A DNA stretch of 46,512 nt from Bryobacteraceae bacterium (GCA_013388415.1 JACADU010000207.1:1-46512), one strand, 5' to 3'; counted from the stretch's first letter, positions 21,629-32,000 are shown. Notes: generated by a model from the sequence alone, not told the origin. Translations and numbers: made by a program.

Positions 21629-24280
21629 TCACCGTCCCGGGTCCGCGCGGATGGGAATCATCGAAACCGGTCCAAGAAGACCCGAGTCGCGGACGGGCCA
21701 GCCGGAAGCATCGAATGGCTTGTAGTTGATGTTGACCAGATTGATGTCGTAGAAGTTGCGCCACACCACTTTGCGCCTGTCCAGGTCTCGAATCCGGTTC
21801 GCCGCGAGGTTCGTGACTTCAACCTCCAGCCGGTTGCCCGACCGCCTCAGCCCCTCCGCCTTGACCCGGTAGGGAGCCATGAAGACCGTCCCCAGGTCTT
21901 CGCCGTTCAAACGGACGCGGGCGCTCTCGCGAACCTGCCCGAGGTCGATCCAAACCGCCCCAGCCGCCGCGCCGCCGCCGTCGAACGTGATCGAGTAACG
22001 CGCTGTGCCGCCGAAGTTCTCCCACGCGCCGCCTCTCCCTGCCCACGAGCCCAGCTCCGCGGTCTCGAACCCGCCGGGCAGTTCGGGCCCGCCCTCAACC
22101 GCCGTCACCTGCCATGTGCCGGCGACCCCGACCGGACGGCCGGAAGCCTGCCAGTACTGCCACTGCGGTCCGTTGAACTTGCCGCCTGCGCTCGTTTGAA
22201 GGACCACACTCTCCCCCGGCTCGAGGGCGAGCCTCACCTCCGTGCCTCCGTCCTTGCCCCGCCGCAACTGCCCAACGCCGGCGCGGCCCGTCATCGGATC
22301 CATGATGGCGGCCGAACTTGCCCTCACTGCCAGCGGGACCCACGCGTCAAACGCTTTCGCTTCAGCGCCCCGGTTGCTGATGAAGTACCAGTGGCCGTTT
22401 CCACTGTCGCGCCGGATAAACTCCAAGCCCGGCACGTCCGCCAGAGGCTCGCGCTGCGCGCCGGCCGCCGGCAGTGTCGTCTCGAAGCTGCCGGTTCGAA
22501 CGCGCGGCTGCAACAGCCCAAGCAGCGTTTTCAGCCGCGCCCGGCGCTCCTCGAGCCTGTTCAGCCCGGGCACGTCCTTCGGAAGACCGCTCTCGAACAC
22601 CACCGCCGCACCCGCGCCCGCGAGCTCGTTCAGCTTCTCGAGCGTCGCCAGCGGCATCCTCTCGCACGCCGGCGCCGCGATCACCCTGTAGTTGCCCCCC
22701 GGCATCACCACCTGCCCGCCGCGCGCCTGCGCCGCGGCCAACTGCCTGTCCGACACAAAGTCAAAGCGATAGCCGCGCTTCAGGAGCCGCTGTGCGGCAG
22801 ATCCAACCGGCTGCTGCTCCAGCCACTCGCGCCGGTGGACCGTCAAATTGATGTTGCGCCCTTTCGCGTCGTGCCACAGGTCGTAGATCGGCCAATACAG
22901 AAGGACATCGTTCGCCGGCCGGCCTGACTGAAGAACCGATTGTACCCGCGAAACGTAAGCGTTGAGCGCCGGAACATCCCGCCAGAACGGATTGCGCGGG
23001 TTCATCTGCGTCGAAGCGTAGAACAGCCAGCCCGGCCAAGGCGCGTCATCCGGCGAGTAGCAGGTCCCATGATAGACAATGTGATTCACGCCGGCGGTGA
23101 AAAGCTGATCGGCGAGATCCTTCAGGTCCGCGAGCGTCTCGTTGAAATGTTCCTTGAGCCAGGTGCCGGTCTCGCTTGCCACCAGCCTCCGCCCGGCGAC
23201 GTGCGCCGCCGAGGACGCCATCTTCGAAACGATCGTGCTGCGGTCCGCATGGAACATCTCCGTCTCAGGAATGTCCGCCGCGGCGTACAGGTCCAGCAGG
23301 TTGCCGGGCGACCCATGCGCCTGGTTGCGCGTGCGAATCCCCCGCAGCCGGCACCACCCGGTCCATGCCGGGATGAACTCCTCGATCATCAGGTCCGACA
23401 GCGTTTCGCGGTAATCGGACTTCACACGAGCCGCGCGGTCGGCCGTCTCCTCTCCGAACAACGCCGGCAGCTCCAATTGCAACTTGTAACCGCGCCGGCG
23501 CTCGAATTCATCAAACAGCGCCGGCGACCAGTTCGCCTGATACTCGAATGAATCGTGGTACATCGCCCGCGGCTTCGCCGCCGCCGGGCCGCTGAAAGCC
23601 CGCGTGAACCGCTCGAGGTAATGGCGCATGGCCTCGCCGGAGAATGGGTTGAGCATCGGCCCAGCCCCGCCCGGCGCCGCGCGCTTCACCGGCGTGCGGC
23701 ACAAGCTCTGCGAAACCGCGTACACCTGCCATGATCCCTCGCCTGCCGTCCAATCCACGCGCCCATCGGCGCCGATCCTCCCCGTTAGATCCACCTTTTC
23801 CCCGTTGCTCGAAAACGCCGCCAGCGCCTGTGTCGAGCTGCGGTCGAACCGCGCCTCCACGCGGCCACCCGCAGCCACATCGAACCTGTTGACCGCAACC
23901 GCCGCGCAGGCGTCTCGCTCCGTCACGTTCGGACCCCCGAAGCACCAGCCCGACCCCGTCGTCATGTCGACCCCAAGCCCGAGCCGCTCCCCCTCTTTCA
24001 CCGCGTGGCCCAGCATCTCCATCCACTTCGGGCTCAAATACTCGATAAACCGCGGCTCGTAGCCCTTCGCGCCATAGATGGGGATGATGTGGACGCCGCC
24101 CATCCCGGCATCGCGGTACCGCTGCATCTCCCGCGTGAGGTTCTCCTTGTCGACCGCACTGCCCATCCACCACCAGTAGGCCCATGGGCGAGTCTCCATA
24201 TTTTGGGCCGGCCACTCGATCGGCCGCGGCTGCGCAGCCGCAATCGCGAAGCCGCACAGAAAGAGAAGCAACCCTCTCAT
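21629..24280 (-). CDS. GH106-type alpha-L-rhamnosidase, exported
   Basis: The ATG at 24280 has GGAGGG just upstream and overlaps the GH127 stop (ATGA). The 159-residue extension in the ORF track is GH127 sequence read in another frame. The 883-residue protein has a signal peptide (LLLFLCGFAIAAAQ) and the GH106 opening RPWAYWWWMGSAVDKENLTREMQRYRDAG. Other family segments are GGVHIIPIYGAKG, LGLGVDMTTGSGWCFGG, SETGTWLKEHFNETLADLKDLADQLF and GVNHIVYHGTCYSP. The C-terminal part has beta-sandwich domains, including VWIDLGQVRESARVRLNGEDLG. GH106 enzymes release alpha-L-rhamnose from pectic and other polysaccharides. Last gene of the leftward glycan operon, presumably periplasmic. Confidence 0.88.
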   Translation of the reverse strand: MRGLLLFLCGFAIAAAQPRPIEWPAQNMETRPWAYWWWMGSAVDKENLTREMQRYRDAGMGGVHIIPIYGAKGYEPRFIEYLSPKWMEMLGHAVKEGERLGLGVDMTTGSGWCFGGPNVTERDACAAVAVNRFDVAAGGRVEARFDRSSTQALAAFSSNGEKVDLTGRIGADGRVDWTAGEGSWQVYAVSQSLCRTPVKRAAPGGAGPMLNPFSGEAMRHYLERFTRAFSGPAAAKPRAMYHDSFEYQANWSPALFDEFERRRGYKLQLELPALFGEETADRAARVKSDYRETLSDLMIEEFIPAWTGWCRLRGIRTRNQAHGSPGNLLDLYAAADIPETEMFHADRSTIVSKMASSAAHVAGRRLVASETGTWLKEHFNETLADLKDLADQLFTAGVNHIVYHGTCYSPDDAPWPGWLFYASTQMNPRNPFWRDVPALNAYVSRVQSVLQSGRPANDVLLYWPIYDLWHDAKGRNINLTVHRREWLEQQPVGSAAQRLLKRGYRFDFVSDRQLAAAQARGGQVVMPGGNYRVIAAPACERMPLATLEKLNELAGAGAAVVFESGLPKDVPGLNRLEERRARLKTLLGLLQPRVRTGSFETTLPAAGAQREPLADVPGLEFIRRDSGNGHWYFISNRGAEAKAFDAWVPLAVRASSAAIMDPMTGRAGVGQLRRGKDGGTEVRLALEPGESVVLQTSAGGKFNGPQWQYWQASGRPVGVAGTWQVTAVEGGPELPGGFETAELGSWAGRGGAWENFGGTARYSITFDGGGAAAGAVWIDLGQVRESARVRLNGEDLGTVFMAPYRVKAEGLRRSGNRLEVEVTNLAANRIRDLDRRKVVWRNFYDINLVNINYKPFDASGWPVRDSGLLGPVSMIPIRADPGR

Positions 24281-26067
24281 CGCGCCCTCCGGTGAAGCTC
24301 GTCGTCCACGGCGGCGCTCAGGTCGCGCAGCTTGAAGTAAGTCGCTGTCGCCCCGGGGTCGGGGAACTCCGTCAACGTCACGGTGAGATCGTGCTTCGCG
24401 GCGGTGCCATATCCGGGCCTCCACGCGCCCGCCCGGATCCCCGTGCCGCCCGGACGGACCGCCCCGTCCGAAACCAGTTCCAGCGATCCAGGATCGATCG
24501 TATACCGGCCCAGATCGGCGGCGTCGAGCTTGGCGAGCTCTGGATTCTGAGTTGGGTTGAGAGCATACACAATCGGACCGCGCAGCACCGCCGCGCGCCC
24601 TGCCTGCCGCTGCCGCCCGAGAACCAGCCGCGGGCTCATCGGCAGTTTCAGCTCGACGCGATCCCCCGCTTTCCACTTCCGGTCGATCGTCGCGAACCGG
24701 CCCGGCCGAACCGCGGCGGCTTCTCCGTTCACGCTCAGAGCCGCTCCCGCCGCCCATGCGGGAATTCGGATGTCGAGCGGAAAGGCGGCGGCTTGAGCGG
24801 GATCGACTCTGATCACCACGCTGCCGCTATTCGGAAAGCCGGTCTCCTGCTTCAAGCGAACCTTCTGGCCGGACAACTCGAATTGCGCCTCTGAATCGGA
24901 GAACAGAACCACCGCTGCCCCGTTGCCGCGCCGGTAATACACCATCTCCGGCAGTTCGGAGACGATGCGCCGGTAGTTCGTCGGGCAGCAGTAAGTGTCC
25001 ACCGGGTGATACTCGCGCGGGCCTTCGGTCGGCGAGTAGTACCGGATGCGCCGCCCGTCGGGCGACTGCGCTGCGAACAGCGTATTGAAGACGGTCCTCT
25101 CGATGAGGTCGCCGTATCTCGCATCCCCGCGAAGCCGCAGCAGGCTGTCATAGACGCGAAGCTGATATGCCGTCGCGCAGGTCTCGGCAAGCTGCCCTCG
25201 GCCGTCCTGATCGTCGGTCCAGATCTCCCACTGGCCTGCCCCGCCTGTGACTGCCATGCCCTCGCCGCCCAGAAAGTCCAGCGCCCGGTCCGCTTGAGCC
25301 AGCAGCGCCGGCGCAGGCTTCATGCGGTACATTTCGAGCTGCGCCAGCGAGCGCGCCATGTAGGCGTAGATGTGGCCCTCAATCCCCGCCCGCCGCCCGA
25401 TCACGATCGGCAGGTTCCACGAGCCAAGCGCGCGCGGTCCCTCGACGAACTCCGCGTAGCGTTTGTCCCCCGTCGCGCGCGCGAGCTGCAACATTGTGCG
25501 CTCCAGCCCGGTGACCGCCACGTGAGCCGCTACGCCCGTCCTCTCGCCCCAATCGCCGGGGATCTGATTCCAATGCGACAGCACGTAGTCCGCCGACCTC
25601 ACAGCCGCCGCCAGCGAACCCTTTTCACCAAACAACAAATAATCGTCCGTCAGCCCCGCGATGAGATACCCGGCCTCGTGCACGTCCCATAGCCTGGTCA
25701 TCCGGTTGGCCGGTGAGAAGAAGCCAAGATACCCGTCCGGCTCCTGCGCCGCCACGAGCCGCCTGACCAGCCTCTCCTTGAGTGCGAGCACCTGCGGATC
25801 GCCGGTGTAGGCGCCGAACCGCACTGCCGACATCAGCAACTTGCCAAGCCCGATGTAGCCGCTCTTGGGGTCGCGCGCCGAAAGAGGCGCCAGAAAGTCC
25901 CTTTCGACATCAATGACGAGCAGATTGTTGCGGATGGTGGCGTCGATCCTGCGTCCGATCTCGCCGCCCACCTTGACGCTGCGGATCGCCAACGGCGTCA
26001 GAACATCGGCCGGAAACAGCGGCGCGGCCGCCAGAAAAGAACAGGCCAGGCGGAGGAGCATGGCCAC
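24277..26067 (-). CDS. GH127-type beta-L-arabinofuranosidase, exported
   Basis: The 596-residue protein starts at GTG (an ATG two codons on is the alternative) and has a signal peptide (LLRLACSFLAAAPLFPA). The alpha/alpha-barrel signatures of GH127 are clear: RLWDVHEAGYLIAGL, GGAGQWEIW, AETCATAYQL and DTYCCPTNYRRIVSELP. By comparison with the Bifidobacterium enzyme HypBA1, Glu295, Cys297, Cys360 and Cys361 correspond to the zinc ligands, Cys360 being the nucleophile. Glu281 is the likely acid/base. The site is complete, so it should remove beta-L-arabinofuranose. The family also holds members with other specificities. It starts 15 bases after the TPR gene and overlaps GH106. Confidence 0.88.
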   Translation of the reverse strand: MAMLLRLACSFLAAAPLFPADVLTPLAIRSVKVGGEIGRRIDATIRNNLLVIDVERDFLAPLSARDPKSGYIGLGKLLMSAVRFGAYTGDPQVLALKERLVRRLVAAQEPDGYLGFFSPANRMTRLWDVHEAGYLIAGLTDDYLLFGEKGSLAAAVRSADYVLSHWNQIPGDWGERTGVAAHVAVTGLERTMLQLARATGDKRYAEFVEGPRALGSWNLPIVIGRRAGIEGHIYAYMARSLAQLEMYRMKPAPALLAQADRALDFLGGEGMAVTGGAGQWEIWTDDQDGRGQLAETCATAYQLRVYDSLLRLRGDARYGDLIERTVFNTLFAAQSPDGRRIRYYSPTEGPREYHPVDTYCCPTNYRRIVSELPEMVYYRRGNGAAVVLFSDSEAQFELSGQKVRLKQETGFPNSGSVVIRVDPAQAAAFPLDIRIPAWAAGAALSVNGEAAAVRPGRFATIDRKWKAGDRVELKLPMSPRLVLGRQRQAGRAAVLRGPIVYALNPTQNPELAKLDAADLGRYTIDPGSLELVSDGAVRPGGTGIRAGAWRPGYGTAAKHDLTVTLTEFPDPGATATYFKLRDLSAAVDDELHRRAR

Positions 26068-26082
26068 AGTATATGCGCCTCA

Positions 26083-27108
26083 TCAGCGCCGCGCGGTTGT
26101 CACCGCGGGAAACGGCCTCGCCTGCGGCGCTTCCATCAACGCCGGGTTCTCCCTTCGCAGCCGGAAAGAGATCTCCTTCTCGGCGCGCGAGCGCGCTTCG
26201 TCGCCCAAACGGAAGAACACCTGCGAAAGCAGCAGGTGAGGCTGCGGGTGGCTCGGGCTCGCCTTCGCACACGCTTCCAGTTCCGAAACCGCCTCCTGGT
26301 AACGCTCCAGCGCCATCAGCGCCTTGGCGAGCGAAACGCACGCCGGCACGTAATCGGGACGGATGCGCAGCGCGGCGCGCAGCCGTTCGGCGGCATCCTC
26401 ATGGCGATCCTCCAGCAGCAGCAGGTCGCCGGAGAAGAACAGCGGCTCTTCATAGGAGGGATCCAGCTTGATCGCCTTCTCAAGCAGCGGCAAAGCCTCC
26501 TCGCGCCGCCCCGCCCGCTGCAAGTGGAATGCGTACTCGAACACCGCCCGCGCCGACTGCGGGAACTTGGCGGCTGCCTGCTCAGCCAGCGTGAACGCCG
26601 CCGGATTCTGCGCATCCTGGCACGCCTTGATCGCGATCAGCCAAGGCTCCGGGGCGTCGCCTTTGATCTTCACCGCCCGTTGCCCCAGCGCGCACGCCTC
26701 GTTAAAGTACCGCCCTGCCGTATATTCCACCGACATCACCTGCATCAGCCGTATGTTGGACGGCTGCAATGCCAGCGCCGCCCGCCACTGAACCAGCGCG
26801 TCCTCTCTCCGCAGCAGCTTCAGCAGCGTCGAGCCCAAAATAAACCGCGTGTTGAAATCCTTGGGATTGGCCTTCGCGGCCCGCGCCAGCAGAGCTTCGG
26901 CCTCCTGAAACCGCTGGCCGTTGAACAGCAGGAACCCGTAATTGAATAGGGAAGGGAAGTGCCCCGGCGCGGCTGCCAGCGCCTGTTTCCACAAAGCTTC
27001 GGCCTCATCGGGACGCCCCGCTTGCGCCGCCGCCAGCGCCCGTGAGGAAAGCCGCTCCGCGTCTTCCGGCGGCGCCAGCAACAGCAGTCCCACCAGCACG
27101 CCCGTCAT
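26083..27108 (-). CDS. TPR-repeat protein
   Basis: The ATG at 27108 overlaps the stop of the upstream CRTAC1 fragment (ATGA), giving 341 residues. The longer ORF of the track is a shadow of the CRTAC1 C-terminus. A short hydrophobic N-terminus (MTGVLVGLLLLAPPEDAE) may be a weak signal peptide. It is followed by eight or so tetratricopeptide repeats, for example AGRPDEAEALWKQALAAAPGHFPSLFNYGFLLF, AGRREEALPLLEKAIKLDPSYEEPLFFSGDLLL and LERYQEAVSELEACAKASPSHPQPHLLLSQ. TPRs act as protein-binding scaffolds. CRTAC1-like plus TPR pairs are common in acidobacterial genomes, and here they precede the glycosidases. No clear ribosome site, so translation probably depends on read-in from upstream. Confidence 0.82.
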   Translation of the reverse strand: MTGVLVGLLLLAPPEDAERLSSRALAAAQAGRPDEAEALWKQALAAAPGHFPSLFNYGFLLFNGQRFQEAEALLARAAKANPKDFNTRFILGSTLLKLLRREDALVQWRAALALQPSNIRLMQVMSVEYTAGRYFNEACALGQRAVKIKGDAPEPWLIAIKACQDAQNPAAFTLAEQAAAKFPQSARAVFEYAFHLQRAGRREEALPLLEKAIKLDPSYEEPLFFSGDLLLLEDRHEDAAERLRAALRIRPDYVPACVSLAKALMALERYQEAVSELEACAKASPSHPQPHLLLSQVFFRLGDEARSRAEKEISFRLRRENPALMEAPQARPFPAVTTARR

Positions 27109-27521
27109 CGCGGCATCGTCAGCGGCGCAGCTTGCCCGCTGCCCTCCCTCAGCAGATAAAGCGACCCCGCCGCAACGCCCGGAAATTCCTCCGTCTCGCC
27201 GCTTGGCCACCGCACGACGATCTTGTCCACCCTTTCCGCGCCCCCGAGCCCGAAGTGCAATCGCAGGTCGTTCAGCGACAGAAACGACGATTGCGACAGA
27301 ACCGGAGCCGACTGCGTCCCCCCGCCGGCATGAATCGTCACCGCCGCCCCGATCGCCGCCTTGTTCGACCGCACCCCCTCCAGCCTCACCTTGACCCATC
27401 TGTTTCCCGCCGCCTGATCGTTGCGGATCAGTGAGGGACCTTCATGCATGTTCATCACGAGGACATCGATGTCCCCGTCGTTGTCGAAATCCCCGAACGC
27501 CGCCCCGCGCGACGACCGCCG
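27105..27521 (-). pseudogene. C-terminal piece of CRTAC1-like protein, cut off by an amber codon
   Basis: This piece continues in the same frame as the upstream CRTAC1 gene after a single TAG at 27522-27524. It reads RRSSRGAAFGDFDNDGDIDVLVMNMHEG, a seventh FG-GAP calcium-binding repeat, and then a full ASPIC/UnbV domain (AAGNRWVKVRLEGVRSNKAAIGAAVTI, LRLHFGLGGAERVDKIVVRWPSG). The track shows only the part from an internal ATG (27458). That start has no obvious ribosome site. Without the stop the gene would encode about 585 residues, a normal length for the family. The piece is still well conserved, so the stop is recent, a sequencing error, or read through. Confidence 0.75.
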
Positions 27522-28865
27522 CTACGCCGCCGCCGCGCCCGACAGCGCCGAGACATCCTCAAACTTCCCGTTTCCCAAATTCCGGTAGACCAGCCGCGGC
27601 GACTTGTACGCTTCCCTTTGGTCGATCGTCCCCACCTCCGGATAGACGTGCCCCGTGACCTGAAACAGGTCCCTGAACCCGTCGTTGTCCAGATCTTCCA
27701 GCCCCACGCCCCACAGCACGTGGTCCGGGTTCACCGCCAGCCCCGCCTTGATTGAGATATCCGTGAAAATCCCCTTGCCGATATTCCGGTAAAGATTCGG
27801 GTAATCGCCGATAAAATTCGTCTTCGTTATGTCGATCCGCCCGTCGTTGTCGTAGTCCGCCGCCGCCAGGCCCATGCCCGCCTGCTCTGCGCCGTTGTCG
27901 TTGTAGGCGAGCCCCGTCTCCGTGGCCAGGTCCGTAAAGGTCCCATCCTTGTTGTTCCGGAGAAAAATGCTCGGCGTCGAGTCGCAGGCCACATACAGGT
28001 CCGGCCAGCCGTCGGCGTCAAGATCGGCGGTCAGCGCCGTGAACGCATAGAAGTCCCGCGGCGCGCGGATGCCGGAAGGCTCCGACACCTCCTCAAACGT
28101 CAAATCGCCGCGATTACGGTACAGCGTCAGCTTCCCATAGGGCATCCCCCGCGGCCCACAGTACACCGGCTTCCCCTTCCAAAAACAAAAAGGGTGCGAC
28201 CCCGGCAGCGGCGCCCGCGCAATGTCGAAATTCAGATAGGCGGTGACCAGCAGGTCCAAATCCCCGTCCCGGTCGTAGTCAATGAACGTGCAGCCGGTCG
28301 ACCAGTCTCGCCCGTTGCCCGCTGTCCCGCTCGTCTCCCCAATGTCGGTGAACGATCCCTTCCCCGTATTCCTGTAAAGCGAGTTCCGCCCGTAGTAAGT
28401 CAGATACAGGTCCAGGTTGCCGTCGTTGTCGATATCTCCGCCGCACACCCCATTGCCCCAGCCCGAGCGCGCCATGCCTGCCTTCTCCGTGACATCGCCG
28501 AACCTTCCCTTCCCCAGATTCCGGTACAGCCGGTTCGTCGCCGCCCCTGCCGCTGCTCCTCCCAGCCTGCTTCCGTTGATCAGCAGAACGTCGAGCAACC
28601 CGTCATTGTCGTAGTCCAGAAACGCCGTTCCCGACCCGTTTGCCTCAATCACATACTTCTTGCTGACCGGGTTGCCGTATGTGTAGGAAAACTGTAACCC
28701 CGCCGCAATCGCCGTCTCCGTGAACGACACCGGCCACGCCCGGCCCGAAAACTTCCCCTTCGGCATCGCCGCCGCGCTGTTGCTGATCATGCCCTGCGCG
28801 CCTGCCGGCGCCCCGAAGGATAGGCAACTCAGCACAACCGCCAGGAGGCTCTTGGGTGATTCCAC
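27522..28865 (-). CDS. CRTAC1-like FG-GAP/VCBS repeat protein, truncated at the C-terminus
   Basis: The 447-residue protein starts at GTG and has a signal peptide (SLLAVVLSCLSFGAPAGAQ). It has six beta-propeller-type repeats with the calcium-binding pattern DxDxDGxxD, such as DYDNDGLLD, DIDNDGNLD, DYDRDGDLD, DLDADGWPD, DYDNDGRID and DLDNDGFRD. Such proteins are exported and thought to bind carbohydrate or matrix, or to act as surface scaffolds. The family normally ends with an ASPIC/UnbV domain; here an in-frame TAG after SGAAAA removes it and the last repeat. The rest of the domain follows in the same frame. First gene of the leftward glycan operon, divergent from TonB-dependent receptor 2. 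Confidence 0.85.
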   Translation of the reverse strand: MESPKSLLAVVLSCLSFGAPAGAQGMISNSAAAMPKGKFSGRAWPVSFTETAIAAGLQFSYTYGNPVSKKYVIEANGSGTAFLDYDNDGLLDVLLINGSRLGGAAAGAATNRLYRNLGKGRFGDVTEKAGMARSGWGNGVCGGDIDNDGNLDLYLTYYGRNSLYRNTGKGSFTDIGETSGTAGNGRDWSTGCTFIDYDRDGDLDLLVTAYLNFDIARAPLPGSHPFCFWKGKPVYCGPRGMPYGKLTLYRNRGDLTFEEVSEPSGIRAPRDFYAFTALTADLDADGWPDLYVACDSTPSIFLRNNKDGTFTDLATETGLAYNDNGAEQAGMGLAAADYDNDGRIDITKTNFIGDYPNLYRNIGKGIFTDISIKAGLAVNPDHVLWGVGLEDLDNDGFRDLFQVTGHVYPEVGTIDQREAYKSPRLVYRNLGNGKFEDVSALSGAAAA

Positions 28866-28920
28866 TTCGAGCCATCATAGCCGAATCGCCTCACTCCACT
28901 GAAAAGCGCCGGTCGCCGCG

Positions 28921-28940
28921 AACCTATCGAAAGATAGGTT
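28921..28940. promoter_or_regulatory. Perfect hairpin with GAAA loop in the divergent control region
   Basis: AACCTATC and GATAGGTT form a perfect 8-bp stem closed by GAAA, a GNRA-type tetraloop. It lies in the AT-rich gap between CRTAC1 and receptor 2, about 55 bases upstream of the CRTAC1 start and 128 upstream of the receptor ATG. In RNA it would be a stable leader hairpin; in DNA it could be an operator. Confidence 0.5.
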
Positions 28941-28947
28941 ATGGGGT

Positions 28948-28991
28948 CGTTAAGATCACTTGATTAGTTAACGGTGAAGTAATAGATTACT
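28948..28991. promoter_or_regulatory. Two inverted repeats, probable operators of the glycan locus
   Basis: CGTTAA (28948-28953), 14 bases, TTAACG (28968-28973) is followed at once by AGTAAT (28978-28983), two bases, ATTACT (28986-28991). The stretch is strikingly AT-rich against its GC-rich surroundings, as expected for a promoter and regulator-binding region serving the divergent CRTAC1 and receptor 2 operons. No regulator gene is adjacent. Confidence 0.5.
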
Positions 28992-29067
28992 CTCAATCCT
29001 TAGTCGGGACCATCTCGGCCTGATGAACACACGTCCGGTTGGGAAACAACTTTTTGGGGGTTGCTCC

Positions 29068-32000
29068 ATGGTTGATCGCCGATTCTGGCAAGTCTGCTTG
29101 CTCTGCCTTCTCACACTTTCCTGGGGATCCTCGCTGATCGCCCAAACGACAAACGCATCGATTACCGGCATCATCACCGATGCTCAAGGCGGCGTCATTC
29201 CGAACGCCTCCGTCACAGCCACCAACACCTCGACGGGCGTTTCCCGCACCGTCACCACCAATGAGGCGGGCGTCTACACCATCTCGCCGCTGATTCCCGG
29301 CAACTATGAGCTCAAGATCACCAACGCCGGCTTCAAGACCAAAGTCCAGACCGGCATCATCCTGGAGACCGGCGCCGTGGTCAAGGTCGATGGACAGCTC
29401 GAAGTCGGCGCCGTCACTGAAAGCGTCGAAGTCACCGCCCAGGCGGCGATGCTGCAAACCCAGGAGACCTCGGTTGCCGGCGTGGTCACGCAAAGCCAGC
29501 TTGAGCGCATCCCGGTCAACGGGCGCAACTACACGCGGCTGCTCGTCCTGATGCCCGGCACCAGCGACATCCGCCGCAGCCAGGGCCGCGGCGACCTCTC
29601 CGGCACGCAAATGGTCTCCGTCAACGGCCAGCGCACGCAGGACAACAACTACACCATGGACGGCGTCGACAACAACATGATGTTCATGAACTCGCCCGGC
29701 GGCTCCCCGCCGATGGACGCCATCCAGGAGTTCCGCGTCGCCACCGGCAACTCCGCCGAGTTCGGGCGGTCGGCCGGAGCCAACGTGAACATCTCCATCA
29801 AGTCCGGGACGCGGGATCTCCACGGCAGCGTCTACGAGTACCTCCGCAACGAGAAGTTCGACGCCAACGAGTGGTTCGCCAACCGCCAGAGCCGCGGCAA
29901 AGTCCCCTTCCGCCAGAATCAGTACGGCGCTTCCGCGGGCGGTCCTCTCATCATTCCGAAGCTCTATAACGGACGCGATAAGACCTTCTGGTTCGGCTCT
30001 TGGGAAGGCTTCCGCTGGCGGCGCGGGCAGACGGCGCAGGCGACTGTTCCATTGGAGCCGATGCGGACCGGCAACTTCTCCTCGCTGCCGAATACAATCT
30101 TCGACCCGCTGACGGGAACGCTCGACTCCGCTGGGCGCATCATCCGGAAGCCGTTCGCTGGCAACATCATCCCCGCTGCCCGGATCAATGCCGGCATGAA
30201 GTCCGTGGTGGACTCCTTGTTGCCCCTCCCCAACCGCCCCGGCACGGTGAATAATCTGCTCGCGACCAAAGGGCAGCAACGGGATCGCGACATGTTCGTC
30301 GCACGAGTCGATCATACATTCGGGCAGAAAGACACCGTGTTTTTCAGAATGCTGGAGCAGCGGGTGAGCGAGAATATCCCCAATGTCTCGGGCCATTTCA
30401 ACAGCCTCAACAAGTATGACGTGTCCAACTACGGCGCGGGCTGGAATCACATCTTCAGCCCCACGGCCATTCTGGAGATCAAGTACGGCTTTAGCCATCC
30501 GAATAACCCCGGCTGCCCGAGCTACTCTGATGGGCTGACGCGCGCCGGCATCCTGGATGCGGCCAAAGTCAGCCTCTTCGACAAGGAGGCTCTCTGCGAC
30601 ACGCGCGTCACCTTTACTCCGCAGGGCTACCTGGGCAGCGGCGGCGGCGGCGGCGAGACCATCCTCGACCGCAACCACCAGTTCAACGGCAAATTCACGA
30701 AAATCATCGGCCGCCACAACATGAAGCTGGGCGGCGGCTACACCTGGCGCAACATGGACGCCGCTTACTCCAATCCGACAAACGGCACCGCGGATTTCTG
30801 GACGGCTGTTACCAGCTCAGCCGATGTGGCCAATAGCGGCAACTCGTTCGCCACCATGCTGCTCGGCTATCCCAGCTATATCCGGCGAGGCTTCACGGTG
30901 CCGCGCCTGTTCGCCCGCCAGCATTACCTGGAAGGCTTTTTCCAGGACGATTGGCGCGTCACCGACAAGTTGACGATTAATCTTGGCATCCGCTGGGAGT
31001 CAGGCATGCGGCCATGGGACACCAACGACGCGCTCGGCAACCTGCTGGTGACCCACGATGGCACCGGCTACAAGGCTGAGTTGATGTGGGCCGGCGTCAA
31101 TCCCATGACCGACCCTGTGACGGGCAAGGCGAATCAGCCGCCGAAGACCCTGGGCTATGGCAGGAGCCTGATGCGCAGCGACATGAACAACTGGGCCCCC
31201 CGCATCGGCATCGCCTATCAGATGAACGCAAAGACCGTTATCCGCGCGGGCGCCGGCGTTTTCTTCAACTCCACCTTTATGCAGGAAATCAACGACCTGC
31301 GCAAGTTCTGGCCCTATCTCCCGCAGCAGGAGATCAGCTACAACCGTGGAGCGACGCCCGATTTCTCCATCAACGACAAAGGGCCGAGTTTCGACTCCAC
31401 CCAGGCCATCGGCGGCTGGCCGCAAAACCCCAACAACCGCTCCCCGTACTCTCAGCAGTGGAACCTGTTCGTGCAGCGGCAACTCCTCTCCGACATGACG
31501 GTGGACGTCGGCTACGTCGGTTCCTCCAATAAGAAACAGATCGGCTACGTCGGCTGGAACAACGCGCCCACGCCGTCGCCCCTGCCGATCAACCCCCGGC
31601 GCATCCTTGCCTCCTCCGGCTTCACCGGCAACATGGACGGCGGCTCCAATAAGTTCAACTCCGAGTACAACGCGTTCCAGGCCAAGCTGACCAAGCGTTT
31701 CTCCAAGGGCTTGCAGATCCTCGCCAACTACACATGGGGCAAGGTGATGGACGACCAGTCCTCTTTGGCCGAGGGCAAGTACATGAACATGTTCGACATC
31801 AGAAAAGACTGGTCGCGGGCAAGCTATGACATCAAGCACGCCTTCAAGGTGGGCTACGTCTACGATCTGCCGTTCGGGAAAGGGCGCGCCTTCGGCGCCG
31901 GCTGGAACGGCATCACGGAAGCCGTGCTCGGCGGCTGGGCGCTGGAAGGCATCATCCAATTGCAGTCCGGCGTCGCCTCGAACCTGAGAACCGGCATCGA

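Noticed and set aside
24281-24757. 159-residue N-terminal extension of the GH106 ORF
   Set aside because: It is GH127 coding sequence in another frame. The ATG at 24280 has a ribosome site, a signal peptide and an ATGA overlap.
28993-30717. 574-residue ORF antisense to TonB-dependent receptor 2
   Set aside because: Composition is Ala/Val/Asp/Arg-rich and repetitive, with no motif. It mirrors the receptor codons.
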